The notes under the pieces were generated by a model. It made no database searches. It was not told the DNA's origin and was given only the letters and a program-made list of their open reading frames with translations. From positions 1 through 42,306 of the forward strand of contig JACPZS010000146.1 in assembly GCA_016195385.1 (NCBI GenBank): a stretch of 42,306 nucleotides of DNA, given 5' to 3'. Positions 1 through 8,351 of the stretch are shown piece by piece. The DNA is from Verrucomicrobiota bacterium (GTDB lineage Bacteria; Verrucomicrobiota; Verrucomicrobiia; Limisphaerales; JACPZS01). The translations under genes were made by a program, and so were the position numbers. Positions within the stretch are counted from its first letter, which is position 1. Each line of letters opens with the position of its first letter.

Positions 1-472
1 AGGCGGCGACGTTGCGCGGCGTCATGTAACCATCGCTCGGGCACCAAAGCACGGATTTGACGTTGGCAAAATTCATCAACGGCCAGCGGCGTTTCGCCTC
101 CGCATTGTCGATGAGTTGCGCTTCAAGATTCGCCGCATCGGCGGCTTGTTTGAGGCGGCGAAATTCTTCGGCGCGTTTTTCACTAAGCGCAATTCGCAGC
201 GAACCGACTTCGTGCCAGTCCGGCTTCACTTCGCTGCGCTGCAATTCGCGAAAGGTCGCGACCGAGTGCATCGCCAGTTTGATGCGCTCGGCGGAGTCGC
301 GCACTTGGCCGCACAGTCCAGCGCCTTGCGACGTGGTGATCGTGCCGACGTCGTCCGCGCGTTCGAGCACGAGCACGTCCGTCTTGCCCGCCTTCGCGAG
401 CGCGTACGCGCAACCGACGCCGATCGCGCCGCCACCGACGATGATGATTTCCGAATTGGGAAGTGAGTTCAT
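1..472 (-). CDS. FAD-dependent oxidoreductase, DAO family (3' end outside window)
   Basis: Translation from the ATG at 472-470 stays open to the window edge, giving the first 157 residues. Residues 8-30 form a Rossmann dinucleotide-binding fold with a GGGAIG motif, followed by an acidic strand end (VLVLER) and a TSQGAGL segment. This is typical of the DAO/glycine oxidase/sarcosine dehydrogenase flavoproteins, which oxidise amines or amino acids. The ATG overlaps the TGA of the upstream symporter gene (ATGA, 469-472), so the two are probably co-transcribed and translationally coupled. That pairing suggests uptake followed by oxidation of an amino acid or amine. The substrate cannot be told because the C-terminal half is missing. 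Confidence 0.85.
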   Translation of the reverse strand, partial: MNSLPNSEIIIVGGGAIGVGCAYALAKAGKTDVLVLERADDVGTITTSQGAGLCGQVRDSAERIKLAMHSVATFRELQRSEVKPDWHEVGSLRIALSEKRAEEFRRLKQAADAANLEAQLIDNAEAKRRWPLMNFANVKSVLWCPSDGYMTPRNVAA

Positions 473-1722
473 GAGGTTTCAGCCGCGGGAATTGTCGCGG
501 CTGCGGGTGCGGGCGGAAATTGCCCTTCCCAGCGCGCCATGACGGCGGTGGCGAGGCAGTTGCCGATCAAGTTGACGGTCGTGCGGGCCATGTCCATCAG
601 TTCGTCCACGCCGATGATGAGCGCGACACCTTCGAGCGGCAAATCAAACGTGACGAGCGCGCCGGCGAGGATGACTTGCGACGCACGCGGAATGCCCGCC
701 ATGCCTTTGCTCGTGAGCATCAGCGTGAGCATCATCAACACTTGCGTGCCGACGCTCAATTCTTTGTGCGCCGCTTGCGCGATGAAAATCGACGCGACTG
801 CGAGGTGCAGCGTTGAGCCGTCGAGGTTGAACGAATACCCCAACGGCATGACGAACGAGACAATGCGTTTGGGCACGCCGAGACCGATGAGCCGTTTCAT
901 CGCGTCTGGCATCGCGGCGTCAGACGAGGTGGTCGAGAACGCGAGCAAAATCGGTTCGCGCAGCGTCGCGAGAAATTTCTTCACCGGCACACGCGCCCAA
1001 ATCGCGACCGGCCACAGCACACACACGCAAAACACGGTCAAGGCAGCATAGAGCGTGAGAATGAGCTTGCCGAGGTTGACGAGCACGCCGAGTCCGCTGT
1101 GTCCAACGGTGGCGGCCATGGCCGCGCCGATGCCGAGCGGCGCGAACTTCATCACGAGGCCGGTGAACTTGAACATCACCTCCGTCAACGCCTCGCAAAA
1201 GCCGAGCATCGTCTCGCGCGGGCCTTTGGGCGTTTGCGCGAGCGCCACCGCGAACATGATGGCGAAGAAAACAACTTGCAGCACGTCGTTGGCGGCGGCG
1301 GCTTCAAAAAAACTTTTCGGCACGATGTGATCGAAAATGCTGCTCAGAGTAATTTTCGTCGCGGTGATTTTGTCGCCGCCCGCGCTTGGCGGCGGCAGTG
1401 TGAGTCCATCACCGGGGCGCGTGAGGTTGACGGCGACCAACCCGATGACGAGCGCGAGCGTGGTGACGACTTCAAAGTAGAAAATGGATTTGAGCGCAAG
1501 ACGACCGACGGCCTTCAAGTCGTCGCTGTGGGCCGCGATGCCGACGACGAGCGTGCCGAAAACCAACGGCACCAGGATGCACTTGATCATCTTGAGAAAA
1601 ACCGTCGAGACGATTTTGAGGTGCTGGGACTCGGTCGGAAACGCGCTGCCGATGGCCACGCCTGCGACCATCGAAAACAGAATCCACTGTGTGAGCGACA
1701 CGCGCCGGATGAATTGCCACAT
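469..1722 (-). CDS. Dicarboxylate/amino acid:cation symporter (DAACS family)
   Basis: An inner-membrane secondary transporter that would couple uptake of glutamate, aspartate or C4-dicarboxylates to Na+ or H+. About 417 residues is the usual family length. Hallmarks of the transport core are visible: a serine-rich loop FSTTSSDAAMP, the unwound TM7 motif SFNLDGS (family NMDGT), a re-entrant SKGMAGIP loop and the TM8 signature VDELMDMARTTVNLIGN. The start was set at the ATG at 1722 because GGGA lies six bases upstream; an in-frame GTG at 1734 is possible. The stop overlaps the start of the FAD oxidoreductase gene. The gene diverges from the haem-binding protein gene across 187 bases without an obvious operator. 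Confidence 0.93.
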   Translation of the reverse strand: MWQFIRRVSLTQWILFSMVAGVAIGSAFPTESQHLKIVSTVFLKMIKCILVPLVFGTLVVGIAAHSDDLKAVGRLALKSIFYFEVVTTLALVIGLVAVNLTRPGDGLTLPPPSAGGDKITATKITLSSIFDHIVPKSFFEAAAANDVLQVVFFAIMFAVALAQTPKGPRETMLGFCEALTEVMFKFTGLVMKFAPLGIGAAMAATVGHSGLGVLVNLGKLILTLYAALTVFCVCVLWPVAIWARVPVKKFLATLREPILLAFSTTSSDAAMPDAMKRLIGLGVPKRIVSFVMPLGYSFNLDGSTLHLAVASIFIAQAAHKELSVGTQVLMMLTLMLTSKGMAGIPRASQVILAGALVTFDLPLEGVALIIGVDELMDMARTTVNLIGNCLATAVMARWEGQFPPAPAAATIPAAETS

Positions 1723-1909
1723 AAAAATTCCCACTGACGCCCAACTGCGTTTCGCAAGAAACGATCAACGGGCGGCGCGGAAATGTTTAGCGGCCCGACG
1801 CGGGAAACGCAACCTCGACTGCCACGTCAATGACCATTCGTGCCTGAAATCGATTTCACGCAGCAAGCTTGAATCTCGCTGCCGGTTCGTCCAAGCTCGC
1901 CGCCATCAA

Positions 1910-4900
1910 ATGAAAATTCATCGCCTCAAATCATTTTCGCTGGCCGCGCTCGTCGCTTCGTCGTTCGTGTTCGCCTTCACTGTGCTAGCAGGCCCGGATG
2001 ACCTTCGCCCGCTGAAAGCCAAAACCGGCCTCGCGCCATTCAGCTACACGAATGCCCCGGAAGTCATGCCCAACTACGTCGCTGGCGCGCGGTGGGGCAC
2101 GCAAACCGATCCGATTCGCACCATGCAAGTGCCGCTCTCGCCTGAGGAATCGATGAAGCACATCGTCCTGCAGCCGGGCTTTGGCGTTAGCTTGTTCGCC
2201 GCCGAACCCCAAATCACCAAGCCCATCGCGCTCGCATGGGATGAACGCGGCCGTCTCTGGATCGCTGAGACCGTCGATTATCCGAACGAGTTGCAACCCG
2301 CCGGTCAGGGCCGCGATCGCATCAAAATTTGCGAAGACACCGATGGCGATGGTCGCGCCGACAAGTTCACGATCTTCGCCGACAAATTGAGCATCCCGAC
2401 GTCGCTGTGCTTTGCGAACGGCGGCCTCATCGTCATCGAAAGCGGCCACACGCTTTTCCTCAAGGACACGAATGGCGACGATGTCGCGGACGAACGCCGC
2501 GTGCTGTTCAGCGGCTGGGGCGTAAACGACACGCACGCCACCGCGAGCAATCTGCGCTACGGACTCGACAACTGGATCTGGGGCACCGTCGGCTACAGCG
2601 GCTTCGATGGCACGGTCGGCGGCAAACATCACAAGTTCGGCATGGGCGTGTATCGCTTCAAACCCGACGGTTCGGAACTCGAGTTCGTTCGTTCGAGCAA
2701 CAACAACACTTGGGGTCTTGGCATCACGGAGGACGGCACGATTCTCGGCTCGACCGCCAACGGCAACGCGAGTTGGTACATGGCGATTCCAAACCGATTT
2801 TATGAAGCTGTCTCCGGCTGGTCGGCTGCGCGCATGGAAACGATTGCCGACAGCCAGCAGTTTTATCCCATCACCGAAAAAGTCCGGCAGGTGGACTGGC
2901 ACAACAAATACACCGCGGGTGCCGGCCACGCGCTCTACACGGCGCGCGCGTTCCCGAAGGAATTTTGGAACGGCATCTCGTTCGTCGCCGAGCCGACCGG
3001 CCACTTGGTCGGCTGGTTCCGCATCGAAACGAGCGGCTCGGATTACAAGGCCGTGAATCTCGGTAGCTTCCTCGCGAGTGATGACGAGTGGACCGCGCCC
3101 ATCGTCGCAGAGGTCGGTCCCGACGGCGCGGTGTGGGTGATCGATTGGTACAACTACATCGTGCAACACAATCCAGTGCCGGTCGGATTCAAGAACGGCA
3201 AAGGCAACGCTTACGAAACCAAATTGCGCGACAAACGCCACGGCCGCATTTATCGCGTGACGCACAAAGACGGCACGCCGACGAAACAACCCAAGCTCGC
3301 CCAGGCTTCGCCGGGCGAACTCGTCGCGGCGTTGAAAACGGACAATCAACTCTGGCGGATGCACGCGCAGCGCTTGCTCGTCGAGCGCGGCGGGAAAGAT
3401 GTGGTGAAGGACCTTCTCGCGTTGGTGAGAGATCGTTTGGTGGATGAAAAGGGGTTGAACGTGGGCGCGACTCACGCGTTGTGGACTCTCCACGGGTTGC
3501 TCGGCGGCGATGCGATGTATGTTGATTTGGAGAACACCATTCTAAACGCGATGACACACCCTTCCGCCAGCGTCCGTCGCGCGGCGATTGCTGCGTTTCC
3601 ATTGGAGTTCTCCTCCGCCATGGCATCCTTCGGCGCGCCTTTCGCCGGCAAACTACTTTTTGACGGCGATGCGCAAGTCCGACTGGCTATGTTGCTCGTG
3701 CTTGCAGAGGCAAAAGAACCCAACGAGCGCGTCGGCGACCTCATCGCGTTGGCTCTGACAGAGCCGCGCAATGCCAATGACCGCTGGCTACGCGACGGTC
3801 TCGCAGCCGCTGCGGTGCGTCATCTCGCCGGGTTCGGCCCCGCGCTACTGCAAGGCGTTGGATCGATTCCGGCGGCCGCGACCGAAGTCCTTTTCACCGT
3901 CACGCGCCATTACGCAAGCGCCGCGCCGGACACGGTCATTGGCGCCGTCGGTTCGCTCCTCAAATGCTCCGACTTGATGGCCGACGCGATTCTCGACGGT
4001 CTCGTCGCAGGTTGGCCGGACAAATCGAAGCCGTCGTTGTCGGACGACGATCGTGGCACGCTCGCCGAAGTGATGAAGGCGTTGCCCGGCATCTCGCGCG
4101 ACAAGCTGCTCGTGCTCGTGCAGAAATGGGGACTGCTTGATCGTTTCAAAGATCAAGTCGCGGCCTCGACCGCAAGCCTGCGCACACAACTCGCCAACGC
4201 AGCGCTCGACGATTCCGCGCGCGTCACGGCGGCGAAGAATTTGATTCGCCTCGCTGATGAAGTCGCCTCTGTGCGCGCCGTGTTGGAGCAGGTCAACACG
4301 CAAGTCGCACCGTCGTTTGCCAACGGCTTGCTTGCGGCGCTCGGCGACAGCCGGCTCGCCGCGACGAGCACGGAGTTGCTCGCGCAATGGAAACGTTTCT
4401 CGCCCGCGCAACGGCGCACGGCGGTGGGGGCGCTGCTTCGGCGCGCGGAGTGGTCGAGTGCCCTGCTCGACGCCGTCGAGCGCACTGACATTCGCCGCAC
4501 TGAACTGGGGCCGGAACAATGGCAGACACTGAGAAACAATTCCGACAAGACTGTCGCCGAGCGCGCGCAGAAGCTGGCGAATGGCGGCATCGTCATCCCG
4601 ACTGATCGCGAAACCGTCGTGAAAAAATTTCTACCAGTCGCAAGTCAGGACGGCGATGTCGCGCGCGGCAAGGAAGTGTTCACTGCGAACTGCGCCGTCT
4701 GCCATCGCTTCAACGGCATTGGGCAAAACATCGGGCCGGATCTTTCCGGCATCGGCGCGCGGCCGAGGACGGATATCCTCGCGGAGATTCTCGATCCGAA
4801 CCGCTCGGTCGAGGCGAACTACATGCTGTGGAATTTGACGACGAAAGCGGGCGACGCGTTTTCCGGCCGCCTTGACGGCGAAACGCAGACGAGCATCGAC

Positions 4901-5065
4901 CTGCTGGATCTGACGGGCCTGAAGCACACCGTTCAGCGCAAAGACATCGCAAGCCTCGAATCATCGAACCAGTCGATCATGCCCAACGGGTTCGAGGCGA
5001 TGGGCGAAAAAGATCTCGCGGCAGTGCTGGCCTATCTGGCGACCGGTGCGACAGAGGCGAAGTAA
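1910..5065 (+). CDS. PVC-type haem-binding dehydrogenase with HEAT-like region and C-terminal cytochrome domain
   Basis: Exported protein of 1051 residues. A signal peptide (about 1-24) is followed by a beta-propeller resembling soluble glucose/sorbosone dehydrogenases (about 80-450; PVC membrane-bound dehydrogenase domain). Next comes an alpha-helical, HEAT-like stretch (about 460-880) and a C-terminal Pirellula/Verrucomicrobium-type haem-binding domain. The haem motif is CAVCH (C928, C931, H932), followed by GPDLSGIGAR and an EANYMLW segment typical of that domain. Such proteins are thought to be periplasmic sugar dehydrogenases passing electrons to their own c-haem; the substrate is unknown. 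The reading frame is open far upstream, but the ATG at 1910 is chosen because MKIHRLK followed by a hydrophobic core makes a good signal peptide. Confidence 0.92.
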   Translation: MKIHRLKSFSLAALVASSFVFAFTVLAGPDDLRPLKAKTGLAPFSYTNAPEVMPNYVAGARWGTQTDPIRTMQVPLSPEESMKHIVLQPGFGVSLFAAEPQITKPIALAWDERGRLWIAETVDYPNELQPAGQGRDRIKICEDTDGDGRADKFTIFADKLSIPTSLCFANGGLIVIESGHTLFLKDTNGDDVADERRVLFSGWGVNDTHATASNLRYGLDNWIWGTVGYSGFDGTVGGKHHKFGMGVYRFKPDGSELEFVRSSNNNTWGLGITEDGTILGSTANGNASWYMAIPNRFYEAVSGWSAARMETIADSQQFYPITEKVRQVDWHNKYTAGAGHALYTARAFPKEFWNGISFVAEPTGHLVGWFRIETSGSDYKAVNLGSFLASDDEWTAPIVAEVGPDGAVWVIDWYNYIVQHNPVPVGFKNGKGNAYETKLRDKRHGRIYRVTHKDGTPTKQPKLAQASPGELVAALKTDNQLWRMHAQRLLVERGGKDVVKDLLALVRDRLVDEKGLNVGATHALWTLHGLLGGDAMYVDLENTILNAMTHPSASVRRAAIAAFPLEFSSAMASFGAPFAGKLLFDGDAQVRLAMLLVLAEAKEPNERVGDLIALALTEPRNANDRWLRDGLAAAAVRHLAGFGPALLQGVGSIPAAATEVLFTVTRHYASAAPDTVIGAVGSLLKCSDLMADAILDGLVAGWPDKSKPSLSDDDRGTLAEVMKALPGISRDKLLVLVQKWGLLDRFKDQVAASTASLRTQLANAALDDSARVTAAKNLIRLADEVASVRAVLEQVNTQVAPSFANGLLAALGDSRLAATSTELLAQWKRFSPAQRRTAVGALLRRAEWSSALLDAVERTDIRRTELGPEQWQTLRNNSDKTVAERAQKLANGGIVIPTDRETVVKKFLPVASQDGDVARGKEVFTANCAVCHRFNGIGQNIGPDLSGIGARPRTDILAEILDPNRSVEANYMLWNLTTKAGDAFSGRLDGETQTSIDLLDLTGLKHTVQRKDIASLESSNQSIMPNGFEAMGEKDLAAVLAYLATGATEAK

Positions 5066-5171
5066 GAGCAGATGTTGCCTTGCCTTGATTCGGTGGACAG
5101 ATGCTGGGTAAGCGCATCGAGACATGGATTTTCTAGTTGAGTAGGATGTCGAACTTTGAATCCAAAACTCT

Positions 5172-6089
5172 ATGAACAATCAAACAAATCCATTTGATAA
5201 GCGACCAAGGTTACCGGCGTTAAAAATGCGCCTTGCTCAATCCGCCTTTCGATATGGGCTTTGTGCGGGCTGCGTATTCGCTATGGCGATTTGGAGTTCG
5301 GCGGATTCTATTTTGGTGCCAAAACTCGAAAGCTTGCCTCACGCGGATGACATCGTCGCGTTCGCCAACTGGACTTATCGCGGGACGTATTACGCATACA
5401 TCCCGCCTGAGCCCATCAACAAGGCTAGCAATAAGCCATCGACACCACCTGTCGCACGCTATCACTTGAAGGAAGACTGCCTAACGCAATTCCTAAGATT
5501 TGGTCGTCTGGAAGAACCCTCTACCGACTGGTTGAGATACGGCACACAGCTTAAAGATATCCCGCGTCCACGAGGAATTGTTTTTACCGTAAAGGAGGAA
5601 GTTTTTTATTGGGAAATGAGGAACGAACATTTTCTTGATGTATGGAACAAGGATGGTCATACGGCAACTGTCAGTTTAGCGGACGGTTGTCCGCCGGCCC
5701 TTGAATATCCAACCAACAAGCTTCTGATAGTTCCAAAAAAAACGGACGTTGTCGGCATTATTTCAACAAATAACATCAATCGTGATCGTTCAGCGTTTCA
5801 AGATTCGTTCAAACAGAAACTTAGAGAGCAGGCCAAGCAGGACAACCAAGATTTTGGTCTTCCGGATCCACCTCCTCCAAAAGTTGAAGTTGATATGCTT
5901 TTCAAATTCCTAGATCTGGGCAAAGCGCAGGCATCCCGGTATCGTCCTCTCCCGTTTGGCACTCTCGCCCGGCCAAATGGAGGACTCGTGTTGCGTGATC
6001 GCAGGATTCTTTACTATGAGTTGTGGGAGCCGAAACTCCTGTTTATAGAAGCGGAAGATGGATCTTCTTGCGTGATTCGCCTCAAATAA
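5172..6089 (+). CDS. Hypothetical protein with N-terminal signal anchor
   Basis: No family is recognised in these 305 residues. A basic N-terminus (KRPRLPALKMRLAQ) leads into a hydrophobic segment at about 28-45, so the protein is probably exported or membrane-anchored by its N-terminus. The rest is a soluble domain with many aromatic residues and a proline-rich stretch (LPDPPPPKVEV) at about 232-242. Base composition is visibly more AT-rich than the neighbours, which may mean recent acquisition. It is not tightly linked to either neighbour: 106 bases separate it from the haem-binding protein and 120 from the FAD oxidoreductase. The ATG at 5172 has no clear Shine-Dalgarno sequence. The long open frame supports a real gene, but its role is unknown. 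Confidence 0.7.
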   Translation: MNNQTNPFDKRPRLPALKMRLAQSAFRYGLCAGCVFAMAIWSSADSILVPKLESLPHADDIVAFANWTYRGTYYAYIPPEPINKASNKPSTPPVARYHLKEDCLTQFLRFGRLEEPSTDWLRYGTQLKDIPRPRGIVFTVKEEVFYWEMRNEHFLDVWNKDGHTATVSLADGCPPALEYPTNKLLIVPKKTDVVGIISTNNINRDRSAFQDSFKQKLREQAKQDNQDFGLPDPPPPKVEVDMLFKFLDLGKAQASRYRPLPFGTLARPNGGLVLRDRRILYYELWEPKLLFIEAEDGSSCVIRLK

Positions 6090-6110
6090 CAAATGAGACA
6101 ACCAAAAGCG

Positions 6111-6160
6111 CGGGAAATGTGATTCCCCTTTCCCGAGGGAGAAAACCAAAGTGAGGGCAA
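6111..6160. repeat. Possible degenerate intergenic palindromic repeat
   Basis: CGGGAAA (6111-6117) is repeated in inverse as TTTCCCG (6129-6135), and TCCCGAGGGA just after it is itself palindromic. GTGAGGGC follows. The pattern resembles the short GC-rich hairpin repeats scattered between genes in many bacteria. No T-run follows, so it is not called a terminator. Confidence 0.3.
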
Positions 6161-6209
6161 ACTCATTCTCTACGGAATAGATTCAGCGTTTTGGGAGATT
6201 TTCTGTCGC

Positions 6210-7463
6210 GTGGCGAAACAAATTCTCATCATCGGCGCGGGTGTCATCGGACTCTCGACGGCTTACTACGCGGCGCGCAAAGGCCATCGCATCACGGTCA
6301 TCGACCGCGAACCGGAACAGCGCGATGGCTGCTCGTTCGGCAACGCGGGGATGATCGTGCCGAGCCATTTCACTCCGCTCGCCGCGCCCGGCGTGGTCGC
6401 GCTCGGCCTGAAATGGATGTGGCATCCCGAGTCACCGTTCTACATCAAGCCACGGCTCGATTGGGATTTGTTGAATTGGGGCTTCAAGTTCTGGCGCGCG
6501 GCGACACCAGAGCATGTCCGCCGATCCGCGCCGCTGCTGCGCGATTTGAGTTTCGCGAGCCGCGCGTGTTTCGAAGAACTCGCCGGGCTGCCGGAAAACG
6601 ATTTCGGACTCGTCCAAAAAGGCTTGCTCATGTTGTGCCGCACGCAGCATGCGCTCGACGACGAAGCGAAGATGGCGGAACAAGCGCGGGCGCTGGGCAT
6701 TCCCGCCGAAGTGTTCGACGCGAAACAAACCGCCGCGCTGGAGCCGAACGTGCGGATGGACATCGCCGGCTCCGTTTATTTTCCAAAGGACTGTCACCTC
6801 TCGCCCAATCGTTTCATGGCGGCGCTGAAGCGGCAATTGGATCAACTCGGCGTGAAGTTTTCGTGGGAAACGGAAGTCACCGGCTGGCGTGTCGCGGGTA
6901 AGCGAATTGAAGCGTTGCGAACCAACCGAGGTGAATTTGACGCTGACGAATATGTGATCTGTAGCGGTTCGTGGTCGCCGGTCATCGCACGCGATTTGCG
7001 CTTGAAACTCCCGATGCAGGCGGGCAAAGGCTACAGTCTCACACTCGTGCAACCGCGCCAGTTGCCGGCGATCTGCTGCATCTTCACCGAAGCGCGCGTC
7101 GCGGTGACACCGATGGCATCGTCGCTTCGTTTCGGCGGCACGATGGAAATTGCCGGCCTGAACGAAACAATCAATCCAGTCCGCGTGCGCGGCATCATCA
7201 ACGCGGTGCCGAAGTATTTTCCGGAATTGTTGCCCATTGATTTTGATGGCGTGCAGCCGTGGTGTGGCCTGCGTCCCTGCTCGCCGGACGGCCTGCCGTA
7301 CGTGGGGCGAACGTCTCGCTACGCGAACCTCGCCATCGCCACCGGCCACGCGATGATGGGGCTGAGCCTGGGGCCGATCACCGGCCGGTTGATGGCGGAG
7401 ATTCTGTCGGACGAAAAACCTGCGCTGGAAATCGATTTTTTAAATCCGGATCGCTACGGCTGA
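6210..7463 (+). CDS. D-amino-acid dehydrogenase-like FAD oxidoreductase
   Basis: A DAO-family flavoprotein of 417 residues, the length of DadA enzymes, which deaminate D-amino acids to 2-oxo acids and feed electrons to the respiratory chain. It begins with a Rossmann motif GAGVIG (residues 9-14) and an acidic residue ending the second strand (VIDRE). CSFGNAGMIVPSH follows, a DadA-type segment in which the flavin is bound. The C-terminus has the FAD-contacting stretch GLRPCSPDGLPYVGR and the GHAMMGLSLGP segment. The start is a GTG at 6210 with GGGAG about 13 bases upstream. The family also contains hydroxyproline and other imino-acid oxidases, so the substrate is inferred only. Confidence 0.88.
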   Translation: MAKQILIIGAGVIGLSTAYYAARKGHRITVIDREPEQRDGCSFGNAGMIVPSHFTPLAAPGVVALGLKWMWHPESPFYIKPRLDWDLLNWGFKFWRAATPEHVRRSAPLLRDLSFASRACFEELAGLPENDFGLVQKGLLMLCRTQHALDDEAKMAEQARALGIPAEVFDAKQTAALEPNVRMDIAGSVYFPKDCHLSPNRFMAALKRQLDQLGVKFSWETEVTGWRVAGKRIEALRTNRGEFDADEYVICSGSWSPVIARDLRLKLPMQAGKGYSLTLVQPRQLPAICCIFTEARVAVTPMASSLRFGGTMEIAGLNETINPVRVRGIINAVPKYFPELLPIDFDGVQPWCGLRPCSPDGLPYVGRTSRYANLAIATGHAMMGLSLGPITGRLMAEILSDEKPALEIDFLNPDRYG

Positions 7464-7487
7464 GTCCGTGCCGATTTGGAACTTGAT

Positions 7488-8351
7488 TCACGCCGGATCG
7501 AATGCGGTCTTGATCTCGCGTTCAATCACACTTCGATACGTGGCCTGAAATTGTTGAACCAGAGGCGAAGATCTCAATGGCTGGCCATCCAGACTTATCG
7601 CTTCCACAATCGCCAGTGAGCTCAAGCTCAAGAACACGCCGTCAGCGTCGGGCAGCTCAACGGGCGGGATCGTCTGCTCACGAACGGACACGCCGAGCGA
7701 TTCGCCTAGCTCGATGACGAGCGCACGCGTCACACCCGCCAGCGCGCCAGCCGCCAGCGGCGGAGTGAATACCACGCCGGCTTGGATCCAAAACACATTG
7801 CTGCTCGCGCCTTCGGCGACGAGCCCATCGGTGTTGACCAGCAACGCTTCGTCCGCTCCCGCCGCTTCCGCTTCCGCACGCGCGAGAATCGGCGCGAGCT
7901 TGTTGCACGTTTTGAAATTGGCGATGGGATCGCGCGCCGCCACACGCAGTGAAGACGTGATCAATTTCCAACGCTGCCACGAAGCGGATGACAAATTCGG
8001 TGCCGGATGCAGCGTCATCACCAGCGTAGGCGAATCGGCTCCGCGCGTCGTGTAGCCACGTTGCCCTATGCCGCGCGAGAGCGTGAGGCGTAAAATACCG
8101 TTGCGCATCGCGTTCTGCCGAATCAATGAACTGGCGTGCTCTTGAAGTTCCATTGGAGAAAATGGAATCTGGATTTTCAAAAATTCCGCCCCGCGCTGAA
8201 GTCGCGCAAGATGCTGCGCCCAACGAAACGGCACACCTTCGCAGATCCGCATTGTTTCAAAAAGCCCGTCGCCGTAGAGAAAACTCCGATCAAACACGGA
8301 AACAACCGCGCGTTCTTCCGGAACAAATTCGCCATTGAGAAAGACGATCAT
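7488..8351 (-). CDS. pabC: Aminodeoxychorismate lyase / class IV aminotransferase
   Basis: A fold-type IV PLP enzyme of 287 residues. With pabB directly upstream, the likely reaction is release of pyruvate from 4-amino-4-deoxychorismate to give p-aminobenzoate for folate. The family signature is clear: SVFDRSFLYGDGLFET near the N-terminus, Lys147 in NFKTCNKL as the probable PLP Schiff-base lysine, and AEGASSNVFW (Glu180, Asn185) contacting the cofactor. The start at 8351 is chosen because MIVFLNGEFV is the standard N-terminus of the family and because the ATG overlaps the pabB stop (ATGA). The upstream open frame overlaps pabB and is not used. A branched-chain or D-amino-acid aminotransferase cannot be excluded from sequence alone, but the operon argues against it. 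Confidence 0.88.
   Translation of the reverse strand: MIVFLNGEFVPEERAVVSVFDRSFLYGDGLFETMRICEGVPFRWAQHLARLQRGAEFLKIQIPFSPMELQEHASSLIRQNAMRNGILRLTLSRGIGQRGYTTRGADSPTLVMTLHPAPNLSSASWQRWKLITSSLRVAARDPIANFKTCNKLAPILARAEAEAAGADEALLVNTDGLVAEGASSNVFWIQAGVVFTPPLAAGALAGVTRALVIELGESLGVSVREQTIPPVELPDADGVFLSLSSLAIVEAISLDGQPLRSSPLVQQFQATYRSVIEREIKTAFDPA

Noticed and set aside
1484..1909. Upstream extension of the haem-binding dehydrogenase gene, open to 1484
   Set aside because: It overlaps the symporter gene on the other strand and would bury the clear signal peptide that starts at 1910.
6111..6135. Inverted repeat after the orphan gene as a terminator
   Set aside because: There is no T-run after the hairpin on either strand and the loop is long, so it is listed only as a possible repeat.
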